Assembly (NCBI RefSeq): GCF_000964465.1
Contig: NZ_BANH01000028.1
Location: forward strand, 117,382-181,381
Source: Gluconobacter thailandicus F149-1 = NBRC 100600
Lineage (GTDB): Bacteria > Pseudomonadota > Alphaproteobacteria > Acetobacterales > Acetobacteraceae
DNA: 64,000 bases
Direction: 5' to 3'
In this document: piece by piece, positions 34,669 to 44,518 of the stretch
Layout of the letters: every line of letters begins with the position of its first letter
Numbering within the stretch: the stretch's first letter is position 1
The notes under the pieces: generated by a model
What the model was told of the DNA's origin: nothing
The model's database searches: none
What the model saw: only the letters and a program-made list of their open reading frames with translations
Position numbers and translations under genes: made by a program

Positions 34669-35610
34669 ATGTCCGAAAAGTCATGTTCCGCTGAAACTCC
34701 CTTGAGCGATACGGCTGAAATGTTAACGGCCGCCCCGCCATCGGAGCATGGCCCGAGAGTGGGGGGACAACTGATATTGGTTGCGACGCCAATCGGCAAC
34801 CTGGCCGATATCAGCGAACGCGCGATCGAAACCTTACAGGGCGTTGAGGCGATTTTATGTGAAGATACGCGCGTGACGGCAAAATTGCTGCTATCACGCA
34901 ATATCTCCACCCCAACCAGAACGCTGCACGATCATAACGAACAGGATCGTACCCCGTTTCTTGTAGAAAAACTTTCTGCGGGCGCGCGATACGCCGTCGT
35001 GTCAGATGCTGGCACCCCGCTCGTCTCAGATCCAGGATATCGACTGGTCCGGGCAGCAATTGCGGCTGGCATTCATGTCACGGCGATCCCGGGCCCGAAT
35101 GCCGTTATCACCGCACTGACCCTCTCCGGGCTGCCGCCGCTGCCGTTCATGTTTCTGGGCTTCCCTGCCCCCCGCAGTGAAGCGCGCAAAACCGGTTTTG
35201 CTACACTCCGTGCTGCGGAACAGGCTGGTGTCCGCTCAACGCTCATCTGCTACGAAGGGCCACATCGTCTTGTCGAAACGCTGGAGGACCTGATTACTGT
35301 CTTCGGTCCCGATCGTGAGGCAGCCGTTGGCCGCGAACTGACGAAGCGTTTTGAAGAAATGGTGCGTGGAACACTGGCAGAGGTGCTGGCTCATTTCCAG
35401 ACCACAGCTCCGCGCGGCGAAATCACGCTTCTGATTGGTCCGTCAGCGGAAGACGACAGTGGAGCGGATGATCTGGACACACATCTTCGCGAAGCGCTGG
35501 AAAGCCACTCCGTCAAGGATGCAGCCTCGCTGGTCGCAGGTATTATCAAGCTCCCCAAGCGCACGGTTTATGCCCGTGCACTGGAGCTCTCAAAAGAAAT
35601 GAAGAGCTGA
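34669..35610 (+). CDS. rsmI: 16S rRNA (cytidine(1402)-2'-O)-methyltransferase
   Basis: RsmI methylates the ribose of C1402 in the decoding centre. The 313-aa product has GGQLILVATPIGNLADISERAIETL at about 34, the DTRVTAKLL block, the VSDAGTPLVSDPGYRLV block and PGPNAVITALTLSGLP, all typical of the tetrapyrrole-methylase-like fold. The ATG at 34669 follows GAGG at a good distance; two earlier starts are possible. It is slightly longer than the usual 285 aa because of the N-terminal tail. Confidence 0.93.
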   Translation: MSEKSCSAETPLSDTAEMLTAAPPSEHGPRVGGQLILVATPIGNLADISERAIETLQGVEAILCEDTRVTAKLLLSRNISTPTRTLHDHNEQDRTPFLVEKLSAGARYAVVSDAGTPLVSDPGYRLVRAAIAAGIHVTAIPGPNAVITALTLSGLPPLPFMFLGFPAPRSEARKTGFATLRAAEQAGVRSTLICYEGPHRLVETLEDLITVFGPDREAAVGRELTKRFEEMVRGTLAEVLAHFQTTAPRGEITLLIGPSAEDDSGADDLDTHLREALESHSVKDAASLVAGIIKLPKRTVYARALELSKEMKS

Positions 35611-35614
35611 CTGA

Positions 35615-36244
35615 TCAGTCTTCGGATTTTGGAAGCGTGAACAGAGACTGGGACACGCTTCCACCCGTCTTCACATCAGACAGGGCGATACGCGTCGTGC
35701 GGCCTTGTGCGTCCACGACTTCCCACCCCAGCAGAGCCAGCGGCGTTTCCGAGAAAACAAGAGTCAGATTGCCCTCACCTGGATTGTCGGTTTTCTCAAC
35801 CTGAAGATGGATCTGGCCGCCTTTACGCTCAAAGCCGGTCACCGTCACATCGCCGGACAATTTCAGATCAGGGCGAAGCAGAAGACCCAATGGCGTACGG
35901 TCTAGAGGGATAGCAGTAACCTGCCCGACGCTACGGTCCTGAAAGATGACTTTGCCTTCGTTGGCCACCAGCAGAAGAGGACTCGGGCTGTCGTAATCGA
36001 AGCGCATACGCCCCGGACGATCCAGCGTGGCCGTCCCACCGACGGTCTTACCGTCAGGAGCGATCTGCTGGAACCGGGCCTGAAGGACCGTGATCTGACC
36101 CAGCGTATCCTGAATACGCGCCACCCACCCCTGATCGACTGGACGGAGCTGTACGGGGACAGCCTGCGCCAGAGCAGGAAGAGGCAGAGCTGCGACGGAT
36201 ACGAAAGCGCTCGCTAATGCGGCGCGGAAGAAAAGACGGTTCAT
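35615..36244 (-). CDS. lolA: outer membrane lipoprotein carrier protein LolA
   Basis: This 209-aa periplasmic chaperone shuttles lipoproteins from LolCDE to the outer membrane. It has a signal peptide (MNRLFFRAALASAFVSVA, then LPALAQA) and the LolA half-barrel pattern: LQARFQQIAPDGKTVGGTATLDRPGRMRFDYDSP and LLVANEGKVIFQD. No LolB is visible. The start could be one codon earlier at 36247. It is convergent with rsmI. Confidence 0.88.
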   Translation of the reverse strand: MNRLFFRAALASAFVSVAALPLPALAQAVPVQLRPVDQGWVARIQDTLGQITVLQARFQQIAPDGKTVGGTATLDRPGRMRFDYDSPSPLLLVANEGKVIFQDRSVGQVTAIPLDRTPLGLLLRPDLKLSGDVTVTGFERKGGQIHLQVEKTDNPGEGNLTLVFSETPLALLGWEVVDAQGRTTRIALSDVKTGGSVSQSLFTLPKSED

Positions 36245-36350
36245 CATCCCTCTGGAACTACCGATCGGCGGGACGGGTTGCAAAAGTCCCGCCTCCCTCG
36301 ATGCATAACGCGTTCCCACAAAAACCGGAATGTTGGCTTTCGGCCTCGCC

Positions 36351-37727
36351 TCAGATAGCGGCTTCGCGGAACAGCGGCTTCACACTGCCACCCCATGCGC
36401 CTTCGTAGAGCGCCAGCCAGTACTCGGCCTGATTCGGGCCACCATCCGCGATGAGGTGTAGAGGATCAAGGAACTGCGCCTCGTTGCGGACACGTGCGCG
36501 CAAGCCCTGCTCGGCGAGTGCCACAACGCGCTTGGCCAGAGCCTTCAGCCCCCCGGGGAACTCAGCCTGCATACCTTTCGCTGGCACTTCAGCCCGAAGC
36601 TGCTGATAAACTTCCCACTGCTGTTCCAGAACCAGCTTTTCAGCGGCTTCCAGCGTCGCTGCATCATAGAACAGACCAACCCAGAGCGCAGACTGCGCGA
36701 CCATCATTTCAGGTCGGCCAGCGTCTGCCCCGCGCATTTCAAGGAACTGCTTGAGGCGCACATCCGGGAAAACCGTCGTCAGATGATCCTCAAAGTCCCC
36801 GATCGTGGGCGTCAGACCTTCCAGACCCGGCTGTGGCTCACCATTCAGCCAGCGACGGAATGAACAACCGCTGACATCCAGATTTTTTCCATCCCGCGCT
36901 ACGAAATACATGGGCACATCCAGCGCCCAGTCCACGTATTTCTCGAAACCAAAGTCTTCCCCGAAGAACAGCGAAGGCTGACCCGCCCGCTGGTTGTCGG
37001 TGTCCGTCCATATCCGGGCTCGGTTGGACAGGAACCCGTTTGCCTTGCCTTCCACGAATGGCGAATTGGCAAACAGAGCTGTCGCCAAAGGCTGTAGGGC
37101 GAGAGACACACGCATCTTGCGGGCCATGTCGGCTTCATCGCCAAAGTCCAGATTGACCTGCACGGTGCAGGTCCGCGTCATCATGTCCAGGCCAAGACTG
37201 CCGACCTTCGGCATGTAGTTCCGCATGATGGCGTAGCGGCTCTTGGGCATCCATGGCATGGAATCGCGGCTCCACAGCGGCTGGAACCCGAATGGCAGGA
37301 AGCCAATTCCAAGTTCGGCAGCCGGACCGCGAATCAGGTCAAAATGCTCCTGCATTTCAACCTGTGTTTCCTGTAGCGATACCACGGGAGCGCCCGAAAG
37401 CTCGAACTGCCCCGCAGGCTCCAGGGAAATCGACCGGCCTTTCTGGCTGTTCTGGCCAGCCAGACCGATCAGGGCTTCGCCGTCATGAATCGGGGTCCAG
37501 TCCGGCCCTTTCAGCTTCTGAAGAAGAGCGCCAATACCCTTGGGCTCGTAGGGAGGAGCCGAAAGCGGCTCACGCCCGTCATCCTGTCCCGGTAGCACAA
37601 ACCCGAACTTTTCATGTTCAGTACCAATCTTCCACTCAGACTGCGGCTTGGAGCCACGCTCCAGAACCTCGACGAGCTGCGCCCGATTCTCGATCGCTGC
37701 GCTGTTAGACGTGCCGGGATTGGACAT
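36351..37727 (-). CDS. gshA: glutamate-cysteine ligase (plant/alphaproteobacterial type)
   Basis: GshA joins glutamate and cysteine as the first step of glutathione synthesis. The 458-aa product has the GCS2-family features KIGTEHEKFGFVL, ISLEPAGQFELSGAP, MMTRTCTVQVNLDFGDE and the C-terminal DPLHLIADGGPNQAEYWL. It belongs to the class shared with plants, which is redox-regulated there by a disulfide. It lies downstream of rsmE in the same direction, as in many alphaproteobacteria, 75 bases apart. gshB is not in the window. Confidence 0.95.
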   Translation of the reverse strand: MSNPGTSNSAAIENRAQLVEVLERGSKPQSEWKIGTEHEKFGFVLPGQDDGREPLSAPPYEPKGIGALLQKLKGPDWTPIHDGEALIGLAGQNSQKGRSISLEPAGQFELSGAPVVSLQETQVEMQEHFDLIRGPAAELGIGFLPFGFQPLWSRDSMPWMPKSRYAIMRNYMPKVGSLGLDMMTRTCTVQVNLDFGDEADMARKMRVSLALQPLATALFANSPFVEGKANGFLSNRARIWTDTDNQRAGQPSLFFGEDFGFEKYVDWALDVPMYFVARDGKNLDVSGCSFRRWLNGEPQPGLEGLTPTIGDFEDHLTTVFPDVRLKQFLEMRGADAGRPEMMVAQSALWVGLFYDAATLEAAEKLVLEQQWEVYQQLRAEVPAKGMQAEFPGGLKALAKRVVALAEQGLRARVRNEAQFLDPLHLIADGGPNQAEYWLALYEGAWGGSVKPLFREAAI

Positions 37728-37802
37728 GGCGGTTTTGCCTCGGTTTGAAATCGTTGTTCGATATTGATTGAACTTGTAGCAGTTCAGACGGTCCTGTCAC
37801 CC

Positions 37803-38516
37803 TCAGGCGCCACGTCTGAGTGCCAGACGGGCCAGCCCCGCACAGACAGCCGTTTCAGCCCGCAGGACGAGCGGCCCCAGGGAGAGGGCATGCACAGCGG
37901 GATGACGCTGAAGCATCGAAACCTCGGCGTCGGAAAAGCCGCCTTCCGGCCCGATCAGTAGAGCCGCCGCCTTCTCGGGACCCTTTTCACCGGGTCGCCG
38001 CTCCAGTGCGGCAAAAAGCGGTTTGTCGTTCGGCCAGGTGGACAGAACGGTTTTCAGGGGCTCGAGCGGCAGGATTTCGGGAATATCCAGACGCTCGCAT
38101 TGCTCGGCTGCTTCGCTGGCAATCAGGGTCAGACGATCCAGATTCAGGCGATGGGTATTGGTCCGCTCCGTAATGACAGGTCGGAAGCAGGTCACACCTA
38201 GTTCGGTTCCCATCCGAATGACGAGCTCGGTCGCATCGCGTTTCAGCGGCGCAAACAGAAGCTCTACCCCTTCCGTCGCCTGGGGAGGACGCTCCATTGT
38301 TCCGAAAACGATTGTCCCGCGGTCTTTCCGTAGGGTCTGGATTGTTGCTGCCCATTCCCCGTCCCGCGCATTGAAGACGCGAACAGCGTCTCCTGGCCCC
38401 TGTCGCATGACATTGCCCAGATAATGGGCCTGACCGGCGGGGAGCGGAAGTTCAAGCCCTTCAGAGAAGGTGACATCCGGCACTTCAAGATAAAGACGGG
38501 GATCAGATCGGCTCAT
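37803..38516 (-). CDS. rsmE: 16S rRNA (uracil(1498)-N3)-methyltransferase
   Basis: This 237-aa SPOUT methyltransferase has the N-terminal PUA-like part (HYLGNVMRQGPGDAVRVFNARDGEW) and the knotted C-terminal LLIGPEGGFSDAEV and LSLGPLVLRAETA blocks that bind SAM. The ATG at 38516 starts MSRSDPRLYLE; the upstream in-frame start at 38543 is less likely. It is divergent from ubiA with 63 bases between. Confidence 0.93.
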   Translation of the reverse strand: MSRSDPRLYLEVPDVTFSEGLELPLPAGQAHYLGNVMRQGPGDAVRVFNARDGEWAATIQTLRKDRGTIVFGTMERPPQATEGVELLFAPLKRDATELVIRMGTELGVTCFRPVITERTNTHRLNLDRLTLIASEAAEQCERLDIPEILPLEPLKTVLSTWPNDKPLFAALERRPGEKGPEKAAALLIGPEGGFSDAEVSMLQRHPAVHALSLGPLVLRAETAVCAGLARLALRRGA

Positions 38517-38579
38517 CCTTCCCGGATAGCGCGCAACAGCCATTGACGGAAGCGCCTCTGCCCCGCATCAGGGGCTTTG

Positions 38580-39491
38580 ATGAGTAAAACCCGCCCCCAT
38601 ACCGATATCAGCCTGACAGGCTGGACCGGCCGCCTGCCTGAGCCCTGGCGGTCCTACGCGCTTCTGGCCCGGCTGGATCGCCCGGTCGGAACGTGGCTGC
38701 TCTTCCTCCCGGGCGTGTGGGGGCTTTTCCTTGCACCGGATGCATCACTCGGACTCCGCGTCCTTTACACGGCACTCTTCGCATTCGGCTCCCTTGTCAT
38801 GCGCTCTGCCGGATGTGTCGTAAATGACATCTGGGACCGCGATATTGATGCCAAGGTCGCCCGGACTGCCGGCCGCCCATTGGCCAGTGGCGCGCTCTCC
38901 CTGAAGCAGGGGCTCAAGCTACTTGCGTTCCTGCTCTTCTGTGGTCTGTGTGTTCTGCTGTGCCTGCCCGTCGCCTGCTGGATCCTGGCTCCCTTCGCAC
39001 TGGTACTTGTGGGTCTATATCCTGCAGCAAAGCGGGTCACATGGTGGCCTCAGCTTGTCATGGGTTTCACCTTCGGTTTTGGTGCCCCAATGGGCTATGC
39101 CGCCGCAGGTGGACGCCTCGACGGGAACGGTGCTCTGCTTTATGGGGCCGTCATCCTCTGGCAGCTTGGCTTCGATACCATCTACGGCTTTCAGGACATG
39201 GATGATGACGCGCGCATCGGCGTGCGTTCAACGTCCCGCCTCATGGAAAAGCGTGCGAAACCCTTTATCGCCACCTGTTATAGCCTGATGCTGCTGGCTC
39301 TGGGGCTGGTCGCCATCCATACCCATCTGCATCTCGGCTTCTGGCTATTCTTCGCAATCGCAGGTCTGCTGCTTCTTCAGCAGGCCCGCACACTTGACCC
39401 CTATGACGCACCGAACTGCCTGCGTCAGTTCAAGCAGAACGTCCCCATCGGTTTCCTTCTGGCTCTTGCCTTTATCTGCGGAAGACTTTGA
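38580..39491 (+). CDS. ubiA: 4-hydroxybenzoate octaprenyltransferase
   Basis: This 303-aa membrane prenyltransferase attaches the polyprenyl tail to 4-hydroxybenzoate in ubiquinone synthesis. It has the aspartate-rich NDIWDRDID (82-90), YGFQDMDDDARIGVRSTS as second motif, and about eight hydrophobic segments. The substrate tail would come from the polyprenyl synthase at 17.8 kb. The ATG at 38580 was chosen over a TTG one codon earlier. The next gene starts 5 bases after the stop. Confidence 0.93.
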   Translation: MSKTRPHTDISLTGWTGRLPEPWRSYALLARLDRPVGTWLLFLPGVWGLFLAPDASLGLRVLYTALFAFGSLVMRSAGCVVNDIWDRDIDAKVARTAGRPLASGALSLKQGLKLLAFLLFCGLCVLLCLPVACWILAPFALVLVGLYPAAKRVTWWPQLVMGFTFGFGAPMGYAAAGGRLDGNGALLYGAVILWQLGFDTIYGFQDMDDDARIGVRSTSRLMEKRAKPFIATCYSLMLLALGLVAIHTHLHLGFWLFFAIAGLLLLQQARTLDPYDAPNCLRQFKQNVPIGFLLALAFICGRL

Positions 39492-39496
39492 ACATT

Positions 39497-40165
39497 ATGT
39501 CAGTCAGACTGCAGGACCCCGCGGCATTCATCCGCGAAAACACGGCAGTCGAAAGCGCCGGACTTGTTCCGGAAATTGCTCTGCATCTGGCCACAGACAT
39601 CACGCCAATCTGGCAGGCCAGCGAGGCTTTTCTCGAAGCGCATGGCATTGAACCTCCCTTCTGGGCTTTCGCGTGGCCCGATAGCCAGCTTATCGCACGT
39701 TATATTCTGGATAATCCCGAACGTGTCCGGGGCAAGCGGGTTCTGGATGTTGCATGTGGATGCGGTCTGGCCGCCATCGCTGCGGCAAAAGCCGGAGCGT
39801 CTGTTGCGGAGGCCAACGATATTGATCCGATGGCTTTGGAAGTCACAGCACTCAATGCCACGCTCAACGCGGTCAACGTGAAGCTTCTTGCTGGAGATCT
39901 CGTCGGTTCAAAGCCTGACTGTGATCTGCTGGTTATCGGGGATGTCTGTTACAACGAGGCCATGGCCGCCCGGATCATGCCGTGGCTGCTGGAGTGCGCT
40001 CAATATTGCGAAGTCTGGCTCTGTGATCCGGGACGGCACTATGCGCCCAAGCTGGATCTGGACATCCTGATTCAACAGAACGTCCAGACCACTCAGGAGC
40101 TGGAAAGTGCCGACCAGCGCACGACGACGCTGTTCAGTCTACGAGGTATTTCCGCCCAAGACTGA
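39497..40165 (+). CDS. class I SAM-dependent methyltransferase, METTL20/lysine-methyltransferase-like
   Basis: The 222-aa product has the SAM motif VLDVACGCGLAAIAAAKAGA, then ANDIDPMALEVTALNATLNAV, and LLVIGDVCYNEAMA, which resembles the D-x-x-Y catalytic block of the METTL20 (ETFB lysine methyltransferase) family. The PIWQASEAFLEAHGIEPPFWAFAWPDSQ opening is typical of that group. Alternatively it acts on another protein lysine. It probably shares a transcript with ubiA. Its 3' end overlaps the convergent MFS gene by 32 bases. Confidence 0.75.
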   Translation: MSVRLQDPAAFIRENTAVESAGLVPEIALHLATDITPIWQASEAFLEAHGIEPPFWAFAWPDSQLIARYILDNPERVRGKRVLDVACGCGLAAIAAAKAGASVAEANDIDPMALEVTALNATLNAVNVKLLAGDLVGSKPDCDLLVIGDVCYNEAMAARIMPWLLECAQYCEVWLCDPGRHYAPKLDLDILIQQNVQTTQELESADQRTTTLFSLRGISAQD

Positions 40166-41522
40166 TTGCAGCCCCCGTCAATGCTGCAATCGTCGCGCCC
40201 CCAAGGCAGATAAAGGCAGGATGGGGGAAGATCGTGAAAAGAGCTGCCACAAGCAGAGCGCCAGTCGTCTGACCGCCAAGGCGCGCAACTGATAGCATGC
40301 CACTGGCCCCACCTTCCCGTCCCGCAGGGGCAGACACCATGATGGCACGGTTGTTGGGAGGCTGGAAAAGCCCAAAACCACAGCCGGCCAACAGCGTTCG
40401 CCACGCAATCGCAGCATTGCTAGCGTCGAGTGGAAGCAGCCAGAGCAATAGGAAGCCAAAAGAGGTCAAAAGCAGCCCCAGGGAAGACAGGACAGACGCC
40501 GGAAAGCGATCAGCCATTTTCCCAACCACGAACGACATCACCGCCACCCCGACAGCCCAGGGCGCAATCAGAAGCCCGATCGTGGAATCGCCGCGATGAA
40601 AGGCTGACGCCAAGGTGAAGGGCATGGCGACAATGTAAAGGTTGGAGGCCACAAAGCCGAGAAAGCCAACGAGGCAGGCCAACAGGAACGGACGCCGCGC
40701 CAGAAGATCCACGGGAACAATCGGCTCCCGGCGCCCCTTCTGATACCGGAGCAGTAGCCACCAGCAGATCAAGCCAGCACCTGTCAGCAACAATCCCGGC
40801 AGGAAATCTCCGTGCATCAGACCATCGAGACCGATCCCGAGCAGCGCAAAAGACGCCACGGTCAGGATTGAGCCGGGAATATCAGCCTGTATTTCGCTTC
40901 GTGGCGTCTGCGGCAAGGCAAAATGCGCCATGACAAGGGCGGCAAGGGCAAGAGGCAGGTTGATCCAGAAAATCCATGGCCACGTTGCAACGGAAAGGAC
41001 AATCGAACCAATCGTCGGCCCAAGAGCCACGCCGATGCCAACGAACAGCCCGTTCAGGGCAATGCCCTTGCCAAGTTCTGCGTGCGGATAAATGAACCGC
41101 ACGAGCGCGATGTTCACGCTCATGATACACGCACCGCCGACACCCTGAAGCGCGCGGGCCAGTGTCAGTTCCAGCAGGTTCTGGGAAAGCGCGCAGCCAA
41201 CGGACGTGATGAGGAACAGGAAGATGCCAATCTGGCTCATGCGGGCAAAGCCCACTCTCGCGCCGAAAGATGCGAGAGGCAGCAGGCATGACAGATTGGC
41301 GAGCTGATAGGCGTTCACCACCCAGATTGCCCTGGACGACGGTGCGTTCAGGTCGTGGGCGATAGAGGGAAGCGCCACATTTGCAATGGCGTAATCCAGA
41401 ACGGAAAGGAGCAGTCCAAGAAGAACGGCTGACATGGCTTTGACACGCTGGGCTCCGTAAAGCCCAGCGTGTCGTTGTGGATCGGAGGCGAGATCACTCT
41501 CTCCAGCCGTAGCGGCTTTCAT
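40134..41522 (-). CDS. MFS drug-efflux transporter, DHA2-like
   Basis: The 462-aa product begins with LLGLLLSVLDYAIANVALPSIAHDL, the DHA2-type signature D-x3-N-x-A-L-P, and LARALQGVGGACIMSVNIALVR follows as motif C-like. About 14 hydrophobic segments fit the QacA/SmvA-type proton antiporters that export cationic drugs and dyes. The substrate is unknown. It starts 5 bases after the sugar porter stop, so both are in one operon with the porter first. Its 3' end overlaps the convergent methyltransferase. Confidence 0.82.
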   Translation of the reverse strand: MKAATAGESDLASDPQRHAGLYGAQRVKAMSAVLLGLLLSVLDYAIANVALPSIAHDLNAPSSRAIWVVNAYQLANLSCLLPLASFGARVGFARMSQIGIFLFLITSVGCALSQNLLELTLARALQGVGGACIMSVNIALVRFIYPHAELGKGIALNGLFVGIGVALGPTIGSIVLSVATWPWIFWINLPLALAALVMAHFALPQTPRSEIQADIPGSILTVASFALLGIGLDGLMHGDFLPGLLLTGAGLICWWLLLRYQKGRREPIVPVDLLARRPFLLACLVGFLGFVASNLYIVAMPFTLASAFHRGDSTIGLLIAPWAVGVAVMSFVVGKMADRFPASVLSSLGLLLTSFGFLLLWLLPLDASNAAIAWRTLLAGCGFGLFQPPNNRAIMVSAPAGREGGASGMLSVARLGGQTTGALLVAALFTIFPHPAFICLGGATIAALTGAAISLGRKYLVD

Positions 41523-41527
41523 CACGA

Positions 41528-42940
41528 TTAACGTCCCAGATCCTTCAGTTTCTTACCGGCGAAAAGATTGGCTTCCAGTGTCTCAAGGGAGACACCTTTC
41601 GTTTCCGGAACCATCATGAGCGTGACAAGCACGAAAAGTCCATTGAACGCAGCAAACATAATAAAGGTGGATGCTGCCCCCATTGCCACGATGACCATCG
41701 GAAAAGTCTTGGAAATTAGCCAGTTTGCCCCCCAGTTTGTGACAGTGGAGCAGCCAATTCCAAAATCACGTCCCCGCGTTGGCTGAACTTCAGAACACAG
41801 GGTCCAGACCAGCGGTCCCTCACCAATTGCGAATCCGGCAACGAACAGCAGGACAAATCCGCACAGGGCAATCTGGGCCTCAAAGCTCGATGCCCCTACT
41901 TCCAGCAGTACGCCGACGCCCAGCAATGCGAGACCGGCAATAACGCAACTCAGGATGAGAAGCGGGCGACGTCCCCACTTGTCCACGCAGGCAATGGCCA
42001 CACCCGTCAGAATCATGTTCGTCAGACCAACAAGTGTGGTGGCCCAGATAGAGGCATTGACGCCGAAATGAGCGGCCTGAAACACGCGCGGCGCATAATA
42101 CAGCAGCGCATTGATCCCGGTCAGTTGCTGCATGACCTGAAGAAGCATACCCAGATAAACAGAGCGGCGGAAATTGGGATTGCTGCGGAACAGACCAAAC
42201 CCGGCATCACTGCTTTTGTTCAGACGCGCCTGAATATCGGCCAGTTCAGCCTCTGCCACTTCTTCATCAGACCGCAGACTGTTGAGCACGCGACGCGCAT
42301 GATCCTTGCGCCCCTGCATCATGAGCCAGCGTGGACTGTGCGGAAGGATCAGAACGATTCCAAGGAACAGCGTCGCTGGGACAGCCATAATCCCGAGCAT
42401 CCAGCGCCAGTGCTGGCCGCTTGCAAGCAGACTGTCTGACACAAACGCCAGAAAAATGCCGAGTGTGACCATCAACTGGTAGAACGAGATCATGGACCCA
42501 CGAGCGGATTCAACGGTAATCTCGGAAATGTAGAGCGGTGCCGCGAATGCAGCGAGCCCGACGGCGAGCCCCAGGAAAACGCGCCCGACAATCAAAACCA
42601 GCGGAGACGGCGCCAGAGCACACAGCAGGGTCCCAAGCAGGAAGAGGATTGCTGCCATAAGCATGGCGCCTGTGCGACCATACTGACTGGAAACGCGACC
42701 GGCGATGAGGGAACCAAACGCGGCGCCGGCCATCATGGAGGAGACGATCCACCCTTGCAGAGCATCGCTTGCATGGAAATCTGTAGCGATAAAGGGCAAT
42801 GCGCCTGCGACGACGCCCGTATCAAGACCGAACATCAGACCGGCAAGTGCCGCCATGATTCCCAGTGCCGTGGCACGTGCCGTGCTGCGTTGAAGCTCCC
42901 CCGAAACGTCCTCACTGCGAACCGCAGCAATCCCGACCAT
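41528..42940 (-). CDS. MFS sugar:proton symporter (GalP/XylE-like)
   Basis: This 470-aa, 12-segment transporter has the sugar-porter signatures FGLDTGVVAGALPFI (TM1), R-x-GR in loop 2 (SSQYGRTGAM), the PHSPRWLM loop, QQLTGINALLYYAPRVF (TM7, sugar-binding QQ and N) and WGRRPLLILS in loop 8. It probably imports glucose, galactose or xylose with protons. Acetic acid bacteria oxidise sugars mainly in the periplasm, so cytosolic uptake is a secondary path. It is followed by the DHA2 transporter after 5 bases. Confidence 0.9.
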   Translation of the reverse strand: MVGIAAVRSEDVSGELQRSTARATALGIMAALAGLMFGLDTGVVAGALPFIATDFHASDALQGWIVSSMMAGAAFGSLIAGRVSSQYGRTGAMLMAAILFLLGTLLCALAPSPLVLIVGRVFLGLAVGLAAFAAPLYISEITVESARGSMISFYQLMVTLGIFLAFVSDSLLASGQHWRWMLGIMAVPATLFLGIVLILPHSPRWLMMQGRKDHARRVLNSLRSDEEVAEAELADIQARLNKSSDAGFGLFRSNPNFRRSVYLGMLLQVMQQLTGINALLYYAPRVFQAAHFGVNASIWATTLVGLTNMILTGVAIACVDKWGRRPLLILSCVIAGLALLGVGVLLEVGASSFEAQIALCGFVLLFVAGFAIGEGPLVWTLCSEVQPTRGRDFGIGCSTVTNWGANWLISKTFPMVIVAMGAASTFIMFAAFNGLFVLVTLMMVPETKGVSLETLEANLFAGKKLKDLGR

Positions 42941-43122
42941 AATTCCTATTCCTCATCCTTAACTCAGGCCTGACTGATGGCTGGCAGCCTTTCTAGGGCC
43001 GAATACCAACCATCGCCAGTCTGTGGAGAGGGATTAGATATACGAAAACAGGGAGTTTTATAGTCCAGTTTCGCCATTCTGTTCCGGTATGCGTACGATG
43101 CATAACGGAACAGAAATGGAAA

Positions 43123-44514
43123 TCACTTATCTGCGTAAGGATTCTTCGTGCCGCGCAGCTGGATACGGATGGGCACGCCAGGCATGTGGAATGTCTCTCG
43201 CAGACCATTCACCAGATACCGCTTGTAGGCATCCGGCAGCATCTCTGCTCGTGTTCCAAACAGGAGGAATGTTGGTGGACGCGCCTTGACCTGCGTCATG
43301 TAACGCAGCTTGAGGCGGCGACCATCGACCAGTGGTGGCTGATGGCGATCCAGCATTTCCTCAAACCAGCGGTTCAGTTCACCCGTCGTGACGCGCGAAT
43401 TCCAGATTTCGTAAGCCTTGCGCACGGCTGGTAGCAGACGATGAACACCTGCCCCCGTCAGCGCAGAGAACGTCACCACGGGAATGCCACGGACCTGAGC
43501 AAGGGACGTCTCGATCCGGTCGGAAATAGCCTTGCGGGTCGCAACGCGATCTTCGACAGCATCCCATTTGTTCAGCGCCAGAACGCAGGCACGGCCTTCT
43601 TTCTCAATCAGGCGGGCAATCTGCAGGTCCTGCTCATGAACACCAAGCGTCGCATCAATGGTCAATACAACCACCTCTGCCATCTTCAGCGCTTCAATAG
43701 ACGCGGAAACTGACATGCGCTCAAGATGCTGCTCAACGCGGGCACGTTTGCGCATTCCAGCTGTATCGACGAGACGGATCGGGCCGTGTTCATCATGCAG
43801 GTCCACGGAAATCGAGTCACGGGTCAAACCGGCTTCCGGGCCGGTAATCATACGTTCCTCGCCCAGCAGGCAGTTCAGAAGCGTTGATTTTCCTGCATTC
43901 GGACGACCAACAATCGCAAGATGCAGCGGACCAGGCGGACGTTCTTCCTGCTCTTCGGCTTCTTCCGGCCCTTCATCACGGCGACGACGACGTTCCTGAC
44001 GGGGTGCGTCAGGAAGGCGATCAACAATCTCGCCCATAAGATCACTGATGCCTTCGCCGTGCTCGGCAGAGAGAGCCAGCGGCGTACCAAGGCCGAGGGA
44101 ATAGGCTTCCAGAGCCGCATCCGTACCTGCCTGCCCTTCCGCCTTGTTCGCAATCAGCATGACCGGGCGGTTCTGACGACGTAGCCAATTGGCAAAATGG
44201 GCATCAGTCGGCGTGATACCGGCACGGGCATCAATGCAAAACAGAACCAGATCCGCCATGGAGACAGCGGATTCGGACGAAGCCCGCATACGGCCAAACA
44301 GCGTATCCGGAGCGGCTTCTTCAAGACCGGCCGTATCAATGATGCGGATGCGACGACCACGCATGAGGGCTTCGCCCTCCTTGCGGTCGCGGGTTACGCC
44401 CGGCTGATCGGACACAAGCGCCTGACGGCGCCCGACAAGCCGGTTGAAAAGAGTGGATTTCCCGACATTCGGGCGCCCGGCGATAACTACGATGGGCAGG
44501 TTCTCAGAGGTCAT
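43123..44514 (-). CDS. der: ribosome biogenesis GTPase Der (EngA)
   Basis: Der is the double-GTPase needed for 50S assembly. The 463-aa product shows two tandem G domains: first P-loop GRPNVGKST (13-21), second GRPNAGKST (about 205), G4 motifs IANKAEG (an NKxE variant) and ALNKWD, and the C-terminal KH-like domain ending NPYADK. Between the G domains is an acidic/Arg linker (ERRRRRDEGPEEAEEQEERP). It lies immediately downstream of bamB on the minus strand, and bamB follows the YfgM-like gene, the same order as in E. coli. Confidence 0.97.
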   Translation of the reverse strand: MTSENLPIVVIAGRPNVGKSTLFNRLVGRRQALVSDQPGVTRDRKEGEALMRGRRIRIIDTAGLEEAAPDTLFGRMRASSESAVSMADLVLFCIDARAGITPTDAHFANWLRRQNRPVMLIANKAEGQAGTDAALEAYSLGLGTPLALSAEHGEGISDLMGEIVDRLPDAPRQERRRRRDEGPEEAEEQEERPPGPLHLAIVGRPNAGKSTLLNCLLGEERMITGPEAGLTRDSISVDLHDEHGPIRLVDTAGMRKRARVEQHLERMSVSASIEALKMAEVVVLTIDATLGVHEQDLQIARLIEKEGRACVLALNKWDAVEDRVATRKAISDRIETSLAQVRGIPVVTFSALTGAGVHRLLPAVRKAYEIWNSRVTTGELNRWFEEMLDRHQPPLVDGRRLKLRYMTQVKARPPTFLLFGTRAEMLPDAYKRYLVNGLRETFHMPGVPIRIQLRGTKNPYADK

Positions 44515-44518
44515 TTAT